Positions 8,551 to 16,891 of a stretch of 64,000 nt of DNA are shown piece after piece. Every line of letters begins with the position of its first letter. Position 1 is the stretch's first letter. Below the pieces are notes generated by a model. That model saw only the letters and a list, made by a program, of their open reading frames with translations. It did not search any database and was not told the DNA's origin. Made by a program: the position numbers and the translations under genes. The DNA is taken from NCBI RefSeq assembly GCF_003058165.1, contig NZ_QBUC01000009.1, positions 84,174-148,173 of the forward strand, written 5' to 3'. Source of the DNA: Paenisporosarcina sp. OV554. GTDB taxonomy: Bacteria > Bacillota > Bacilli > Bacillales_A > Planococcaceae.

Positions 8551-9430
8551 TCAAAACCAATTAGCAATGATCAAGAAAGATACGGTGGACATCGTAGCAA
8601 ATAAAGTAAAGCAATTTCAAGAAAGTGGAGAACTTCATTTTCCTGCTAACTACAGCCCTGAAAATGCTATGAAATCAGCTTGGTTGTTACTACAGGATGT
8701 AAAAGATAAAAGTAACACACCAGCATTACAAGCTTGCTCTAAAGATAGTATTGCAAACAGTCTTCTCGACATGGTGGTTCAAGGTTTGAACCCAGCGAAG
8801 AAACAAGGTTACTTTATTGCATACGGAAAAACGTTATCATTCCAACGTTCTTACTTCGGGACGATGGCTGTCACATTAAGAACAACTGGCGCGAAGTCCA
8901 TCGATGCTGCAGTTATTTATGAAGGTGATGACGTTGATTATGAAATGATGAACGGTCGAGTCACAGATTTAAAACATAAACAAAAATTCGGTAATCAAGA
9001 CAAGCCGATTATCGGTGCTTATTGCACCATCATAGAAAAAGATGGCTCAATTTACATCGAATTGATGACAATAGCCGAAATAGAAAAAGCTTGGGGACAG
9101 TCGAAAATGAATCCAAAAGGCGAGAGCTCAACACACAAGAAATTTCCACAAGAGATGGCAAAACGCACAGTAATCAATCGTGCTTGCAAGAAATTATTGA
9201 ATGCATCTGACGATAACTCACTAGTTATGAAGCACATCCATGCAAGTGATGAAGCATTTGAAGAAGCTCAACTTGCAGAAGAAATTCAAGGTAACGCGAA
9301 TCAAGAAATTATTGATGTCGAAGGCGTTGAGGTGGTTGAAGAAACAGGTGAAATTCTAGGGGGAGAAAACCCTCCTGAGCAAAAAGAAGAGACAACTGAA
9401 CCTGCCGATAATAATGGTCCAGGTTGGTAA
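8543..9430 (+). CDS. recT: RecT-family single-strand annealing protein
   Basis: The 295-residue protein carries the RecT core: NALLDMVVQGLNP-like sequence (here SIANSLLDMVVQGLNPAKKQGYFIAYG near residue 75), SYFGTMAV, and KKFPQEMAKRTVINRACKKLLN near residue 200. RecT proteins anneal complementary strands in phage recombination. The acidic C-terminal tail is typical. It is flanked by the Rad50-like ATPase and the MBL-fold protein. Confidence 0.93.
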   Translation: MSNQNQLAMIKKDTVDIVANKVKQFQESGELHFPANYSPENAMKSAWLLLQDVKDKSNTPALQACSKDSIANSLLDMVVQGLNPAKKQGYFIAYGKTLSFQRSYFGTMAVTLRTTGAKSIDAAVIYEGDDVDYEMMNGRVTDLKHKQKFGNQDKPIIGAYCTIIEKDGSIYIELMTIAEIEKAWGQSKMNPKGESSTHKKFPQEMAKRTVINRACKKLLNASDDNSLVMKHIHASDEAFEEAQLAEEIQGNANQEIIDVEGVEVVEETGEILGGENPPEQKEETTEPADNNGPGW

Positions 9431-10125
9431 TGATTACGATTCAAACACTCGCTACTGGTAGCAAAGGTAACTGTTATTACATTACAGATGGTCACACGCC
9501 TTTGCTGCTTGAATGCGGTATACGGTTCAAAGATATTCAACGCAAACTGAATTTCAAAACAACAGATATTGCTGCTTGTTTAATCACACATGAACACAAG
9601 GATCACTGTAATGGAATAAATGAAGTACTAAAAGCCGGTATCGATTGCTATATGTCACCAGGAACAAAAGAAGCTATCGGCATTACTCATCATCGTGTAC
9701 ATGGCGTTACCGTTAAACAACAATTCAAAATCGGAACCTGGACCATATTACCGTTTGATGTTCAACATGATGTTTCAGAACCATTCGGTTTCTTGCTAGT
9801 CAGTGGTAACGAAAAGCTCTTATTCGCAACAGACACTTACTACATCAAGTATCGATTCCAAGGGCTTACACATCTGATGTTGGAGTGTAACTATTGCACG
9901 GACGTATTAAATCGGAATGTAGCAAATGGGTTACACAAATCTATGAAAAGACGTGTCATGAAGTCACATTTCAGTTTAGAAAACGTTTTGGACTTCTTTA
10001 AAGCAAACGATCTATCAAAACTACAGGAAATTTGGTTGCTGCATCTTTCAGACTCGAATAGTGATGAACAATTAATTCGAGATGAAGTTGCTAAAGTCAC
10101 TGGAAAAATGATTCACATTCCATGA
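9430..10125 (+). CDS. MBL-fold metallohydrolase in the recombination module
   Basis: The ATG at 9430 overlaps the recT stop by one base; 231 residues result. It has the metallo-beta-lactamase metal motif THEHKDH (near residue 54), an ATDTYY aspartate region, and a late HLSDSN histidine. Members in phages of this type replace the usual exonuclease next to recT, so a nuclease that makes single strands for RecT is plausible but not shown. Confidence 0.88.
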   Translation: MITIQTLATGSKGNCYYITDGHTPLLLECGIRFKDIQRKLNFKTTDIAACLITHEHKDHCNGINEVLKAGIDCYMSPGTKEAIGITHHRVHGVTVKQQFKIGTWTILPFDVQHDVSEPFGFLLVSGNEKLLFATDTYYIKYRFQGLTHLMLECNYCTDVLNRNVANGLHKSMKRRVMKSHFSLENVLDFFKANDLSKLQEIWLLHLSDSNSDEQLIRDEVAKVTGKMIHIP

Positions 10126-10137
10126 GGAGGAAGTGTA

Positions 10138-11085
10138 ATGGCAAGACCAAGAAAGCAGGGGCTGGATTACTTTCCACTTGATGTAGATATCGACCAAGAT
10201 GACAAAATCCAGTTGGTCGAAGCCGTACATGGTCCAGTTGGATTCGCGATAGTAATTAAATTATTAATGCGGATTTATAAAGACGGATATTACTCGAAGT
10301 GGACAGAAACTGAACAATTACTCTTCTCCAAGAGAGTTAATGTCGACATTAACTCGATTAATGTATGCATTAACGACTGTGTAAAATGGGATCTTTTCGA
10401 TAAAGAACTATTCGAAAGCCACGCTGTGCTTACCTCTAATGGTATTCAAAAGAGGTTTTTAGAAGCTGTAGGACGTAGGCAAAAGGTCGAAATGGTGCAA
10501 GAATACCTTCTTTTAGGCTATGAAGACATTAATGTATACAAAAACCTAACAACTAAGAGTATTAATGCAAACATTAACTCGATTAATGACAACATTAATC
10601 CCCAAAGAATAGTAAAGAATAGTAAAGAAGAGAATAGTAGAGAACAGTATACAAAAGAAGAGCAAATTGCTGAGGAAATCTCGCCTTTTAGCTTTTATGA
10701 AAAAAATGGATTTGGAGCATTAACTCCGTATGTAGGCCAAAAAGTAAATTCGTGGATTGATGATTTATCAGAAGAGTTAATCGTTCATGGAATGAAAATA
10801 GCAGTTGAGAATGGCGTACTTAAATGGAATTATGTTGAGTCCATATTAAAAGACTGGTCAAACCGCAAGATTAAAACGATTGAAGAAGTTAATGCCATTG
10901 AGATTAAACGTAAACAGCAACAACAACCATATCTACGAAAGCCAATAAAGGAAGAAAAAGTTCCTGATTGGGTTGCTAAACAAAAAGCAGATCGTGCAGC
11001 TAATTCTGTAGTTGAAGATACCGTATCCCTAGAATATGAAGAACAAAAACGATTACTTCTTGAAAGGCTGGGTGTCAAAGAATAA
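10138..11085 (+). CDS. replication initiator, DUF4373-like N-terminus with DnaD-like C-terminus
   Basis: The N-terminal 110 residues (RKQGLDYFPLDVDIDQDDKI, HGPVGFAIVIKLLMRIY) match the DUF4373/Lin1244-type domain of phage replication proteins. The C-terminal part (FYEKNGFGALTPYV, LKWNYVESILKDWSNRKI) is DnaD-like and would recruit the host helicase. The linker codes for repeated Ile-Asn motifs because the DNA carries iteron-like repeats. It follows GAGGAGG and the recombination genes. Confidence 0.88.
   Translation: MARPRKQGLDYFPLDVDIDQDDKIQLVEAVHGPVGFAIVIKLLMRIYKDGYYSKWTETEQLLFSKRVNVDINSINVCINDCVKWDLFDKELFESHAVLTSNGIQKRFLEAVGRRQKVEMVQEYLLLGYEDINVYKNLTTKSINANINSINDNINPQRIVKNSKEENSREQYTKEEQIAEEISPFSFYEKNGFGALTPYVGQKVNSWIDDLSEELIVHGMKIAVENGVLKWNYVESILKDWSNRKIKTIEEVNAIEIKRKQQQQPYLRKPIKEEKVPDWVAKQKADRAANSVVEDTVSLEYEEQKRLLLERLGVKE
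10335..10645. other. candidate phage replication origin inside the initiator gene
   Basis: Two clusters share a 16-bp repeat, ATTAACTCGATTAATG, at about 10349-10364 and 10573-10588, surrounded by further ATTAAT/ATTAAC copies (10335-10374 and 10526-10600). The second cluster is followed by purine-rich AGAATAGTA direct repeats (about 10606-10640). Iterons next to a low-melting tract within the initiator gene is the lambda O type of origin. Confidence 0.5.
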
Positions 11086-11103
11086 AAGGAGAAGAGGAAT
11101 TTC

Positions 11104-11277
11104 ATGAACCGTAAAGCTCATCCAATGTCTGTAGAAGCAATGCGCCAAGCATTCATTAAAGAATTGAATAGTTTCGGTATTGATGAAGGTCGTAACGGTG
11201 AATCGTTAAGTTCACTGGATTACCATTCGGTATTAAATCTAGTAACAATCGAACGCATTAAAAGAGATTACGAGTAG
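11104..11277 (+). CDS. small phage protein, 57 residues
   Basis: The frame starts after AAAGGAGAAGAGG and reads MNRKAHPMSVEAMRQAF... to IERIKRDYE. The stop is followed at once by the ribosome binding site of the next gene. I recognise no family. Confidence 0.65.
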   Translation: MNRKAHPMSVEAMRQAFIKELNSFGIDEGRNGESLSSLDYHSVLNLVTIERIKRDYE

Positions 11278-11287
11278 GAGGCTAGTT

Positions 11288-11656
11288 ATGAGTCGTTATA
11301 GCGAAAATTATAAAAACAGTGGATCTAAAACAGTAGAACAAATCGAACGAGATGCTTATATCGTCAGTACGTTGTCTGTAAGTGCTAATGGAAAAGGAAC
11401 TGGGTTTAGACATGAATTTGCGTTTATCGTTTCAAAATCGAGAGGGAGAGGTGCTCTCCTTTCGGTCAAGGAGCAATGTTCCAATGGGAACGAAATTCGA
11501 CAATCGTTAATTAAAGCGAGACGAAATGTTGAAATCTTAAGCGAAACACATCATGGGTTATCAAAACCAGTACAAGCAGCAAAAAAACGAGTGGATGATT
11601 TAGCGTATTTAAACAGTCTGCTAGATTCCTGCTTTAAAGAGTGGCATGTCACATGA
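11288..11656 (+). CDS. conserved-looking phage protein, unknown
   Basis: This 122-residue protein follows TAGGAGG. It is basic and probably helical in its second half (RQSLIKARRNVEILSE, VQAAKKRVDDLAYLNSLL). Function is unknown. It overlaps the next gene by an ATGA. Confidence 0.7.
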   Translation: MSRYSENYKNSGSKTVEQIERDAYIVSTLSVSANGKGTGFRHEFAFIVSKSRGRGALLSVKEQCSNGNEIRQSLIKARRNVEILSETHHGLSKPVQAAKKRVDDLAYLNSLLDSCFKEWHVT

Positions 11657-11874
11657 ATCCAGTGAGGTTCAATGCTTACAAGTCAGTAAAAGGCGGACCT
11701 ATTAGAAAACAAGCTTTCGGAATATCGAAAAAAGCATTCAAAATCATGTATGACCGTTTCATCGATAGTGGTTTTAAGCAAGAAGGCGAGATTCAGTGGG
11801 ACGGTCAATATCACTGGTGCCAAATGATATTTGTGGGGAGAAAGAAGATTGAAACTACGGTTGCTAGGAAGTGA
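11653..11874 (+). CDS. small phage protein, 73 residues
   Basis: The ATG at 11653 overlaps the previous stop as ATGA and is preferred over an upstream ATG at 11641. The product is basic (KSVKGGPIRKQAFGISKKAF) and has aromatic residues near the end. Function is unknown. Confidence 0.65.
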   Translation: MNPVRFNAYKSVKGGPIRKQAFGISKKAFKIMYDRFIDSGFKQEGEIQWDGQYHWCQMIFVGRKKIETTVARK

Positions 11875-11880
11875 CTCGCA

Positions 11881-12051
11881 TTGACAATCACAACGCTATA
11901 CAAAGACGTGGACCGCCAAACACTTACTATTCACGGACATTTATCAAAGCAAGAGATTGCTAGTTTCAAACGTGATGGTTGGAGATATAAGCAACCAAAT
12001 GTAAATAAAATCGGTATTCCTGTTCACATCCAAAAACCTAGGAGGAAATAA
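11881..12051 (+). CDS. small phage protein with TTG start
   Basis: TTG at 11881 lies 6-7 bases after AGGAAGTG. The 56 residues include SKQEIASFKRDGWRYKQP, which resembles the FIKAEVKKLKSDGW sequence in the short frame near 13765-13848. Its end contains the ribosome binding site of the next gene. Function is unknown. Confidence 0.6.
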   Translation: MTITTLYKDVDRQTLTIHGHLSKQEIASFKRDGWRYKQPNVNKIGIPVHIQKPRRK

Positions 12052-12052
12052 T

Positions 12053-12448
12053 ATGAAAAAAATCATTGATTTAAATACATTTGCAGGCGGAGCTCTAGCG
12101 GAAAAGGTAAACATTGAAATGCAGAAAGCTCTTGAAAATATCGCGGATCCAAATACTGACCACAAAAAAGCTAGAAAGGTAACTGTAAGCATTACGTTAA
12201 AAGCGAACGAAAGACGTAACCTAGCAAATGTAATTGTCGATACAAAATCCACTCTAGTCCCTGCTGTTGGTGTCGAATCTGAATTAATCATTGATTTCAC
12301 TCCAGAAGGCGATATCACTGGTGCTGAATTAAAAAGCGGTATCCCTGGACAAGCATTCATTAGTGACGATGGTGAAATACTGGACGACAAAGGGAAGCCA
12401 CTTCCTGCAGAAAAACCGAAAAATCAAAAAATCGTTCAGTTTAAATAA
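12053..12448 (+). CDS. phage protein of the type often labelled replication terminator protein
   Basis: The 131-residue protein follows AGGAGGAAA. It has KARKVTVSITLKANERRN and ends in a lysine- and proline-rich tail. I recall such proteins in Bacillales phages being annotated as replication terminator protein, with little support for that function. It is an early-module gene between the initiator and a YfdQ-like gene. Confidence 0.7.
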   Translation: MKKIIDLNTFAGGALAEKVNIEMQKALENIADPNTDHKKARKVTVSITLKANERRNLANVIVDTKSTLVPAVGVESELIIDFTPEGDITGAELKSGIPGQAFISDDGEILDDKGKPLPAEKPKNQKIVQFK

Positions 12449-12497
12449 AATCTATCAATCTATCAAACAAAACTAAAAACCGAAAAGAGGAAATCAC

Positions 12498-13208
12498 ATG
12501 TTAAAAGAATTCGTATCGTACTTATTGGAGTTAAAACGTCCGGAAACAATCGAATCTGCTGGAAAGGTTTATTCTACAAACCAATTATACCGTTTGGATA
12601 AAGAGCAAGAAGTGGGCGCAATCAATGTTCGTAGTTTATCTGGCCTTGTGGATTATGTGAAATCTAACTTTGACCACGAACGCCATTTGATGATTCACGT
12701 TGAATCGCCTACAAAGGTAAATGTATTTGATGCATTAAACGAATCGAATGATCGTCGTGTCTATATAAAAGCTAGTGCAATGTTGCCTAGCATCACATTT
12801 GAACGATACATCGACCGTGAAGAATTCCAAATCATGCTGCAAGCTTGCTTTGTTACAAATGAACATAAAGCTACTGTAATTAAGGTTATCAGCTCGATTG
12901 TCGAAGACAGCGGTGTAACGACTACTGACGATGGGATTAGCCAACGAGTAACGGCTAAAACAGGAATTGCGACTGTCGGAAATGTAGAACTTCCTAATCC
13001 AGTGAACCTTAAACCATTCCGAACATTCGCAGAAGTATCACAACCTGAATCAGAATTTGTACTACGTCTAAAAGAGGGTGGGCGTGTGGGATTGTTTGAA
13101 GCTGATGGCGGTGCATGGGAGTTAAATGCCATGTCGAACATCGCGGAGTACTTAGAGAAAGAATTACACAATGAAATTTTAGGAAAGAAAGTAGTCATCA
13201 TCGATTAA
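12498..13208 (+). CDS. YfdQ/DUF2303-like phage protein
   Basis: The 236-residue protein has the pattern I associate with the DUF2303/YfdQ family: LSGLVDYVKSN near the N-terminus, a DDGISQRV segment near residue 150, and NPVNLKPFRTFAEVSQP followed by LFEADGGAWELNA near the C-terminus. Its role is unknown; relatives lie in early modules of many phages. A terminator follows at 13215. Confidence 0.7.
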   Translation: MLKEFVSYLLELKRPETIESAGKVYSTNQLYRLDKEQEVGAINVRSLSGLVDYVKSNFDHERHLMIHVESPTKVNVFDALNESNDRRVYIKASAMLPSITFERYIDREEFQIMLQACFVTNEHKATVIKVISSIVEDSGVTTTDDGISQRVTAKTGIATVGNVELPNPVNLKPFRTFAEVSQPESEFVLRLKEGGRVGLFEADGGAWELNAMSNIAEYLEKELHNEILGKKVVIID

Positions 13209-13214
13209 TAAAAG

Positions 13215-13246
13215 AGGGTTGAGAGTGAAAGCTCTCGCCCTTTCTT
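13215..13246 (+). terminator. rho-independent terminator
   Basis: AGGG-TT-GAGAG pairs with CTCTC-G-CCCT around a 6-nt loop and is followed by TTCTTT. It ends the early operon after the YfdQ-like gene. Confidence 0.65.
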
Positions 13247-13279
13247 TAAAAAAAACGACTTATGGACGGGATTGATTTT

Positions 13280-13699
13280 ATGAAGACCATTTTATTTGAA
13301 ATTACGGGCGAACCTGTCGCGCAAGGTCGACCACGTGCTGGTAAAACATTCACAGGTAAAACCGTCTTATACGATCCATTGAAATCACGCGACTTTAAAC
13401 AGTATGTAAAATTAGTCGCTGCACAATACGCACCAAAAGAACTAATTACTGGACCAATTAATTTGTTTGTAGATGTTTATCGAGCGACCCCGAAGAAGTA
13501 TCAAACGAGACCTAAACAAGCTCTCATTGAATCAGGTGAACTAAGACCGACGAGTAAGCCAGATGTGGACAACTATGTAAAAGGTGTAAAAGATGGTTTG
13601 AACAAAATAATGTGGCAAGACGATAGCCAGGTTGTGGATCTAACTGTAAGGAAGTTTTACAGTCTATCACCTCGCGTAGTGGTTTGTATCAAATACTAA
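13280..13699 (+). CDS. rusA: RusA-type Holliday junction resolvase
   Basis: RusA enzymes cut Holliday junctions made in phage recombination and replication. The 139-residue form begins MKTILFEITGEPVAQGRPR, the usual RusA start; an ATG at 13262 would add six residues. The KPDVDNYVKGVKDGLNKI and WQDDSQVVDL segments carry the conserved aspartates that bind metal. Confidence 0.9.
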   Translation: MKTILFEITGEPVAQGRPRAGKTFTGKTVLYDPLKSRDFKQYVKLVAAQYAPKELITGPINLFVDVYRATPKKYQTRPKQALIESGELRPTSKPDVDNYVKGVKDGLNKIMWQDDSQVVDLTVRKFYSLSPRVVVCIKY

Positions 13700-13764
13700 A
13701 CCAAAATCCACATACCCTCTTAATCAATCTTTATAGTAGGGAGGAATTTACTCCTGTCTGGTTA

Positions 13765-13848
13765 GTGCAGCCATTTATCAAGGCTGAGGTTAAGAAGCTG
13801 AAAAGTGATGGTTGGCATGTTGAAGAGGTTTGGAAGAAACGAGGATAA
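13765..13848 (+). CDS. possible very small frame after rusA
   Basis: A frame reading WLVQPFIKAEVKKLKSDGWHVEEVWKKRG ends at 13848. The only standard start in frame is GTG at 13765, while GGGAGGAA lies 18 bases upstream. The similarity to residues 21-38 of the gene at 11881 suggests a real or decayed relative. Confidence 0.3.
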   Translation: MQPFIKAEVKKLKSDGWHVEEVWKKRG

Positions 13849-13850
13849 AC

Positions 13851-14021
13851 TTAAGAGATTGGATTTATCAACTCTTTAATCGAAGGGTTATGTTGTTCAT
13901 TAAAAATCAAAGCTTCTGTTAAGAATTTGATATCAAAAAGTATCTGTTCTTTAATTGTAAAATTCTCACATTTGTAATAATCATCTACTAATCGTTTAAG
14001 TTCATAATAGATTAGACTCAT
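13851..14021 (-). CDS. small minus-strand protein, 56 residues
   Basis: On the minus strand AAGGAG stands 8 bases before an ATG at 14021. The product starts MSLIYYELKRLVDDYYKC and is acidic and helical. It is opposite to the surrounding phage genes, as is common for genes expressed from the prophage. Function is unknown. Confidence 0.6.
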   Translation of the reverse strand: MSLIYYELKRLVDDYYKCENFTIKEQILFDIKFLTEALIFNEQHNPSIKELINPIS

Positions 14022-14204
14022 AGGTAAAATCTCCTTATAATTAGTGCTTTTATCATATTTATTATTTAATTATGTAATATTTATTTGTAAAAAGAAAGGT
14101 TTTATTAGGAAAAAATCCCATAACAATTAAAAATGTGTGAAGTTTTGACACAAATAGCTAGTTTGAAGTCCGTCCATACGGTTCCAGTAGTGAGGGGGAA
14201 GAAA

Positions 14205-15653
14205 GTGAAACAACTAGATTTATTTCGTGAAATAATCGTAGATAACTTCGCGGGGGGCGGCGGTGCAAGTACAGGAATTGAAATGGCAACAGGTCTTTCA
14301 GTAGATATAGCCATTAATCATGATCCAGATGCTATAGCCATGCACAAAGTGAATCATCCTGACACAGAACATTATTGCGAATCAGTTTGGGACGTTGATC
14401 CAGTAAAAGCAGTGAAGGGTCGCAAAGTTGGATTAGCCTGGTTTAGTCCGGATTGTAAGCACTTTAGCAAAGCAAAAGGCGGGAAGCCCGTTGAAAAGAA
14501 AATAAGAGGTCTTGCTTGGATTGCAGTTAAATGGGCTATTGCAGTAAAACCACGGGTTATCATGCTTGAAAACGTAGAAGAATTCAAAACTTGGGGACCT
14601 TTAAATGATGAAGGATATCCTGATATAACTCAAAAAGGAAAAACGTTTGTTTCATTCGTGAAAGCATTAGAATCACTTGGTTATAAAGTGGAGTTCAAAG
14701 AGCTGCGGGCATGTGATTACGGGGCTCCAACCATTCGAAAAAGATTCTTTATGGTTGCACGTTGTGGTGGAAAACCTATCGAATGGCCAAAATCAACTCA
14801 TGGAGATCCCTTAAGTTTAGAAGTACAAGCAGGAAAGCTTAAATCTTGGAGAACTGCATCAGAAGTTATTGATTGGTCAATTGGTACTCCATCAATTTTC
14901 GGGAGAAAAAAGGACTTGTCGGATAACACAATGAGACGAATCGCAAGAGGTATACAAAGATTCGTAATAGAAAAACCAAATCCATTTGTCGTTCGTATTG
15001 GTCAAACGGGTTTCGGTGGCGATCGATTGCAATATAAACTGGATAAACCTTTAACAACTATCACGACTAAGGCTGAACATTTGCTAGTTACACCATTTAT
15101 TTCTAGTTACTACACGGAAACAACTGAAAACGGTGTTAGAGGGTTAACGGTTAAAGAGCCACTTCACACAATTACTGCAGGTGGAAATCGTTTTGCTCTC
15201 ATATCGGCATTCAATGCTCAACACTTTGGAACATCAACAGGGCACATTTTAGATAAACCATTAAACACCATAACGACGGTTAATAAAGCTAGCTTAGTAA
15301 CGGCATTCTTAACAAAATATTATGGTTCTGATATAGGACAGGCAATTGATAATCCTCTTCATACCGTGACCACTAGGGACCGTTTTGGTCTAGTAACTAT
15401 AAAAGGTCAAGATTATCAAATTGTTGATATTGGTATGCGAATGTTACAACCACATGAGTTATTTGCAGCTCAAGGTTTTCCTGAGAACTACATTATTGAC
15501 CAAGACGCAGATGGCAAAAACTATTCAAAAGCAAAACAAGTAGCACGATGTGGGAATGCAGTTCCACCACCATTTGCAGATGCATTGGTGAGAGCGAATC
15601 TACCAGAAATGAGTGTAGAGAATTCGAGGTATAAAGTAGCTGTCGGAAATTAG
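14205..15653 (+). CDS. phage DNA (cytosine-5) methyltransferase
   Basis: The enzyme would modify phage DNA at C5 of cytosine, protecting it from host restriction. GTG at 14205 follows GAGGGGG by 7 bases and gives 482 residues; an ATG at 14133 has no ribosome binding site. Motifs seen are FAGGGGAS (I), a variant motif IV with SPDCKHFS in place of PPCQ-type sequence, LENVEEF (VI), TIRKRFF (VIII) and QGFP plus GNAVPPPFADAL (IX-X). The recognition region holds four copies of a PLxTIT unit. No cognate nuclease gene is nearby. Confidence 0.92.
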   Translation: MKQLDLFREIIVDNFAGGGGASTGIEMATGLSVDIAINHDPDAIAMHKVNHPDTEHYCESVWDVDPVKAVKGRKVGLAWFSPDCKHFSKAKGGKPVEKKIRGLAWIAVKWAIAVKPRVIMLENVEEFKTWGPLNDEGYPDITQKGKTFVSFVKALESLGYKVEFKELRACDYGAPTIRKRFFMVARCGGKPIEWPKSTHGDPLSLEVQAGKLKSWRTASEVIDWSIGTPSIFGRKKDLSDNTMRRIARGIQRFVIEKPNPFVVRIGQTGFGGDRLQYKLDKPLTTITTKAEHLLVTPFISSYYTETTENGVRGLTVKEPLHTITAGGNRFALISAFNAQHFGTSTGHILDKPLNTITTVNKASLVTAFLTKYYGSDIGQAIDNPLHTVTTRDRFGLVTIKGQDYQIVDIGMRMLQPHELFAAQGFPENYIIDQDADGKNYSKAKQVARCGNAVPPPFADALVRANLPEMSVENSRYKVAVGN

Positions 15654-15732
15654 TCAGATGGATGGCTAGACCAATGTAGTAGTAAAAATATCAATGACAG
15701 ACAGCCGCCAAAATAGACGGCCATATTTTTAT

Positions 15733-15999
15733 TTAGTTAAATAGTTTATTGATTTCTAACCAGCTATTTTTTGGTAACCAACCTGCTTTGTTATTGATAA
15801 CTTCAATCACTAACAACCAATCATTTGTATCAATAAATGGTTTAAGTAAGTCTGAAACGCCAGTACCAGTCAATGTAGATTTAATCAACCATGCTGATTG
15901 TTGATATTTAAATGAATTTAGAGATTCTAGCTTAGTAATTAATCCACTATAATCTTGTCCTTGTTTTTTTAAATCATAAGTAACCGAATATACTGCCAT
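15733..15999 (-). CDS. small Cas2-fold-like (SinR-family-type) protein
   Basis: ATG at 15999 follows GGAGGTG by 7 bases and gives 88 residues. The order VYSVTYDL, GQDYSGLITKLESL, QSAWLIKS, ISDLL-like turn and DTNDWLLVIEV ... AGWLP resembles small stand-alone ferredoxin-like proteins labelled SinR family, which are related in fold to Cas2 and VapD. No cas genes or CRISPR array are present. It is on the minus strand beside the methyltransferase, so a role in defence or antidefence is possible but unproven. Confidence 0.7.
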   Translation of the reverse strand: MAVYSVTYDLKKQGQDYSGLITKLESLNSFKYQQSAWLIKSTLTGTGVSDLLKPFIDTNDWLLVIEVINNKAGWLPKNSWLEINKLFN

Positions 16000-16100
16000 A
16001 TTTTTCACCTCCATCAAACAATAAATTCGACATAGATACGGTAATTCCTTCAATTAAGAACAAAAAATGACAAAAATATTCAACTCGGAGAGTGAACCAA

Positions 16101-16184
16101 ATGAACATCCCAAAAGCAACAGCTGCTGATGTCGCCAAAGTCCTTAGTACTGTCGTGAAAGTTGTTAAGGTTAAAAGAAAATGA
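16101..16184 (+). CDS. 27-residue basic peptide
   Basis: A frame after CGGAGAG reads MNIPKATAADVAKVLSTVV then KVVKVKRK. Its stop overlaps the ATG of the next gene as ATGA, which supports real translation. It could be a leader peptide or small regulator. Confidence 0.45.
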   Translation: MNIPKATAADVAKVLSTVVKVVKVKRK

Positions 16185-16399
16185 ACTATCACGTTTTTGA
16201 AGATAAAAAGTTCGACTTGAAATTTGATTTCACCGATGAAGAATTAAATGATTTCACTGAACTATGGAATGGCGATATAAGCGCTGAGAATATCGCGACG
16301 AAAATGAAAAGAAAACAAATGGAAATCGTGTTACTTATCATGGATCGTGCAGAGTTAGGGATTATCAAGGGGCGGCCTTCTGGATTAAACGGATTATAG
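16181..16399 (+). CDS. small phage protein, 72 residues
   Basis: The frame starts at the ATGA overlap with the peptide gene. The acidic N-terminal half (FDFTDEELNDFTELWNGD) is followed by a basic helical region. It precedes the late regulator. Function is unknown. Confidence 0.65.
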   Translation: MNYHVFEDKKFDLKFDFTDEELNDFTELWNGDISAENIATKMKRKQMEIVLLIMDRAELGIIKGRPSGLNGL

Positions 16400-16410
16400 G
16401 GGGATAAACA

Positions 16411-16869
16411 ATGGATGAAATTACTCAATTAATTCGTGATTATTACTGGATGAAAAAAGAAATTCTACGGTTGGAAACAATTCTTTTCGGGAAAAATATT
16501 CCAATGGGTTCGTGGGGAGTGGCTCAATACGGGATAGATGCTGCCATGCCAAAAGGCTCTTCAATTCGAAGTGCAAAGGAACTGGAAAAGATGGATATCC
16601 GGGAGATTCGACAAATCGAACGGCTGGAAGCCTATAGGTGGAACGTTTATGCTCTAGAATCAGCAGCAGACGAACTGGACAGTGAAATATTGAAAATCAT
16701 TTACGATTGTCTACTGGACAACATGACATACCGTCAGATTGCCTTGCATCTCAATATCTCAAAGGACCAGGTTCAAAGGCAAAAGGCAGAAATTATAAGA
16801 CAGATGCGACAAACGAGACAAATGCGACAGATTACTGCTAATTTGCACAAAGAAAAAACACATGTGTAA
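16411..16869 (+). CDS. late transcription regulator, sigma-like/ArpU-type
   Basis: The 152-residue protein follows AGGGGG. The C-terminal half carries a sigma region 4-like helix-turn-helix (LLDNMTYRQIALHLNISKDQVQRQK, near residues 100-128). Its place between early genes and the terminase is that of ArpU/RinA-type activators of late transcription. The tail is rich in Arg, Gln and Met repeats. Confidence 0.82.
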   Translation: MDEITQLIRDYYWMKKEILRLETILFGKNIPMGSWGVAQYGIDAAMPKGSSIRSAKELEKMDIREIRQIERLEAYRWNVYALESAADELDSEILKIIYDCLLDNMTYRQIALHLNISKDQVQRQKAEIIRQMRQTRQMRQITANLHKEKTHV

Positions 16870-16891
16870 ACTGGAAGGGAGGTCGGCTAGG

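Noticed and set aside
12761..13201. 146-residue minus-strand frame
   Set aside because: It is antisense to the YfdQ-like gene, which has a good ribosome binding site and family motifs.
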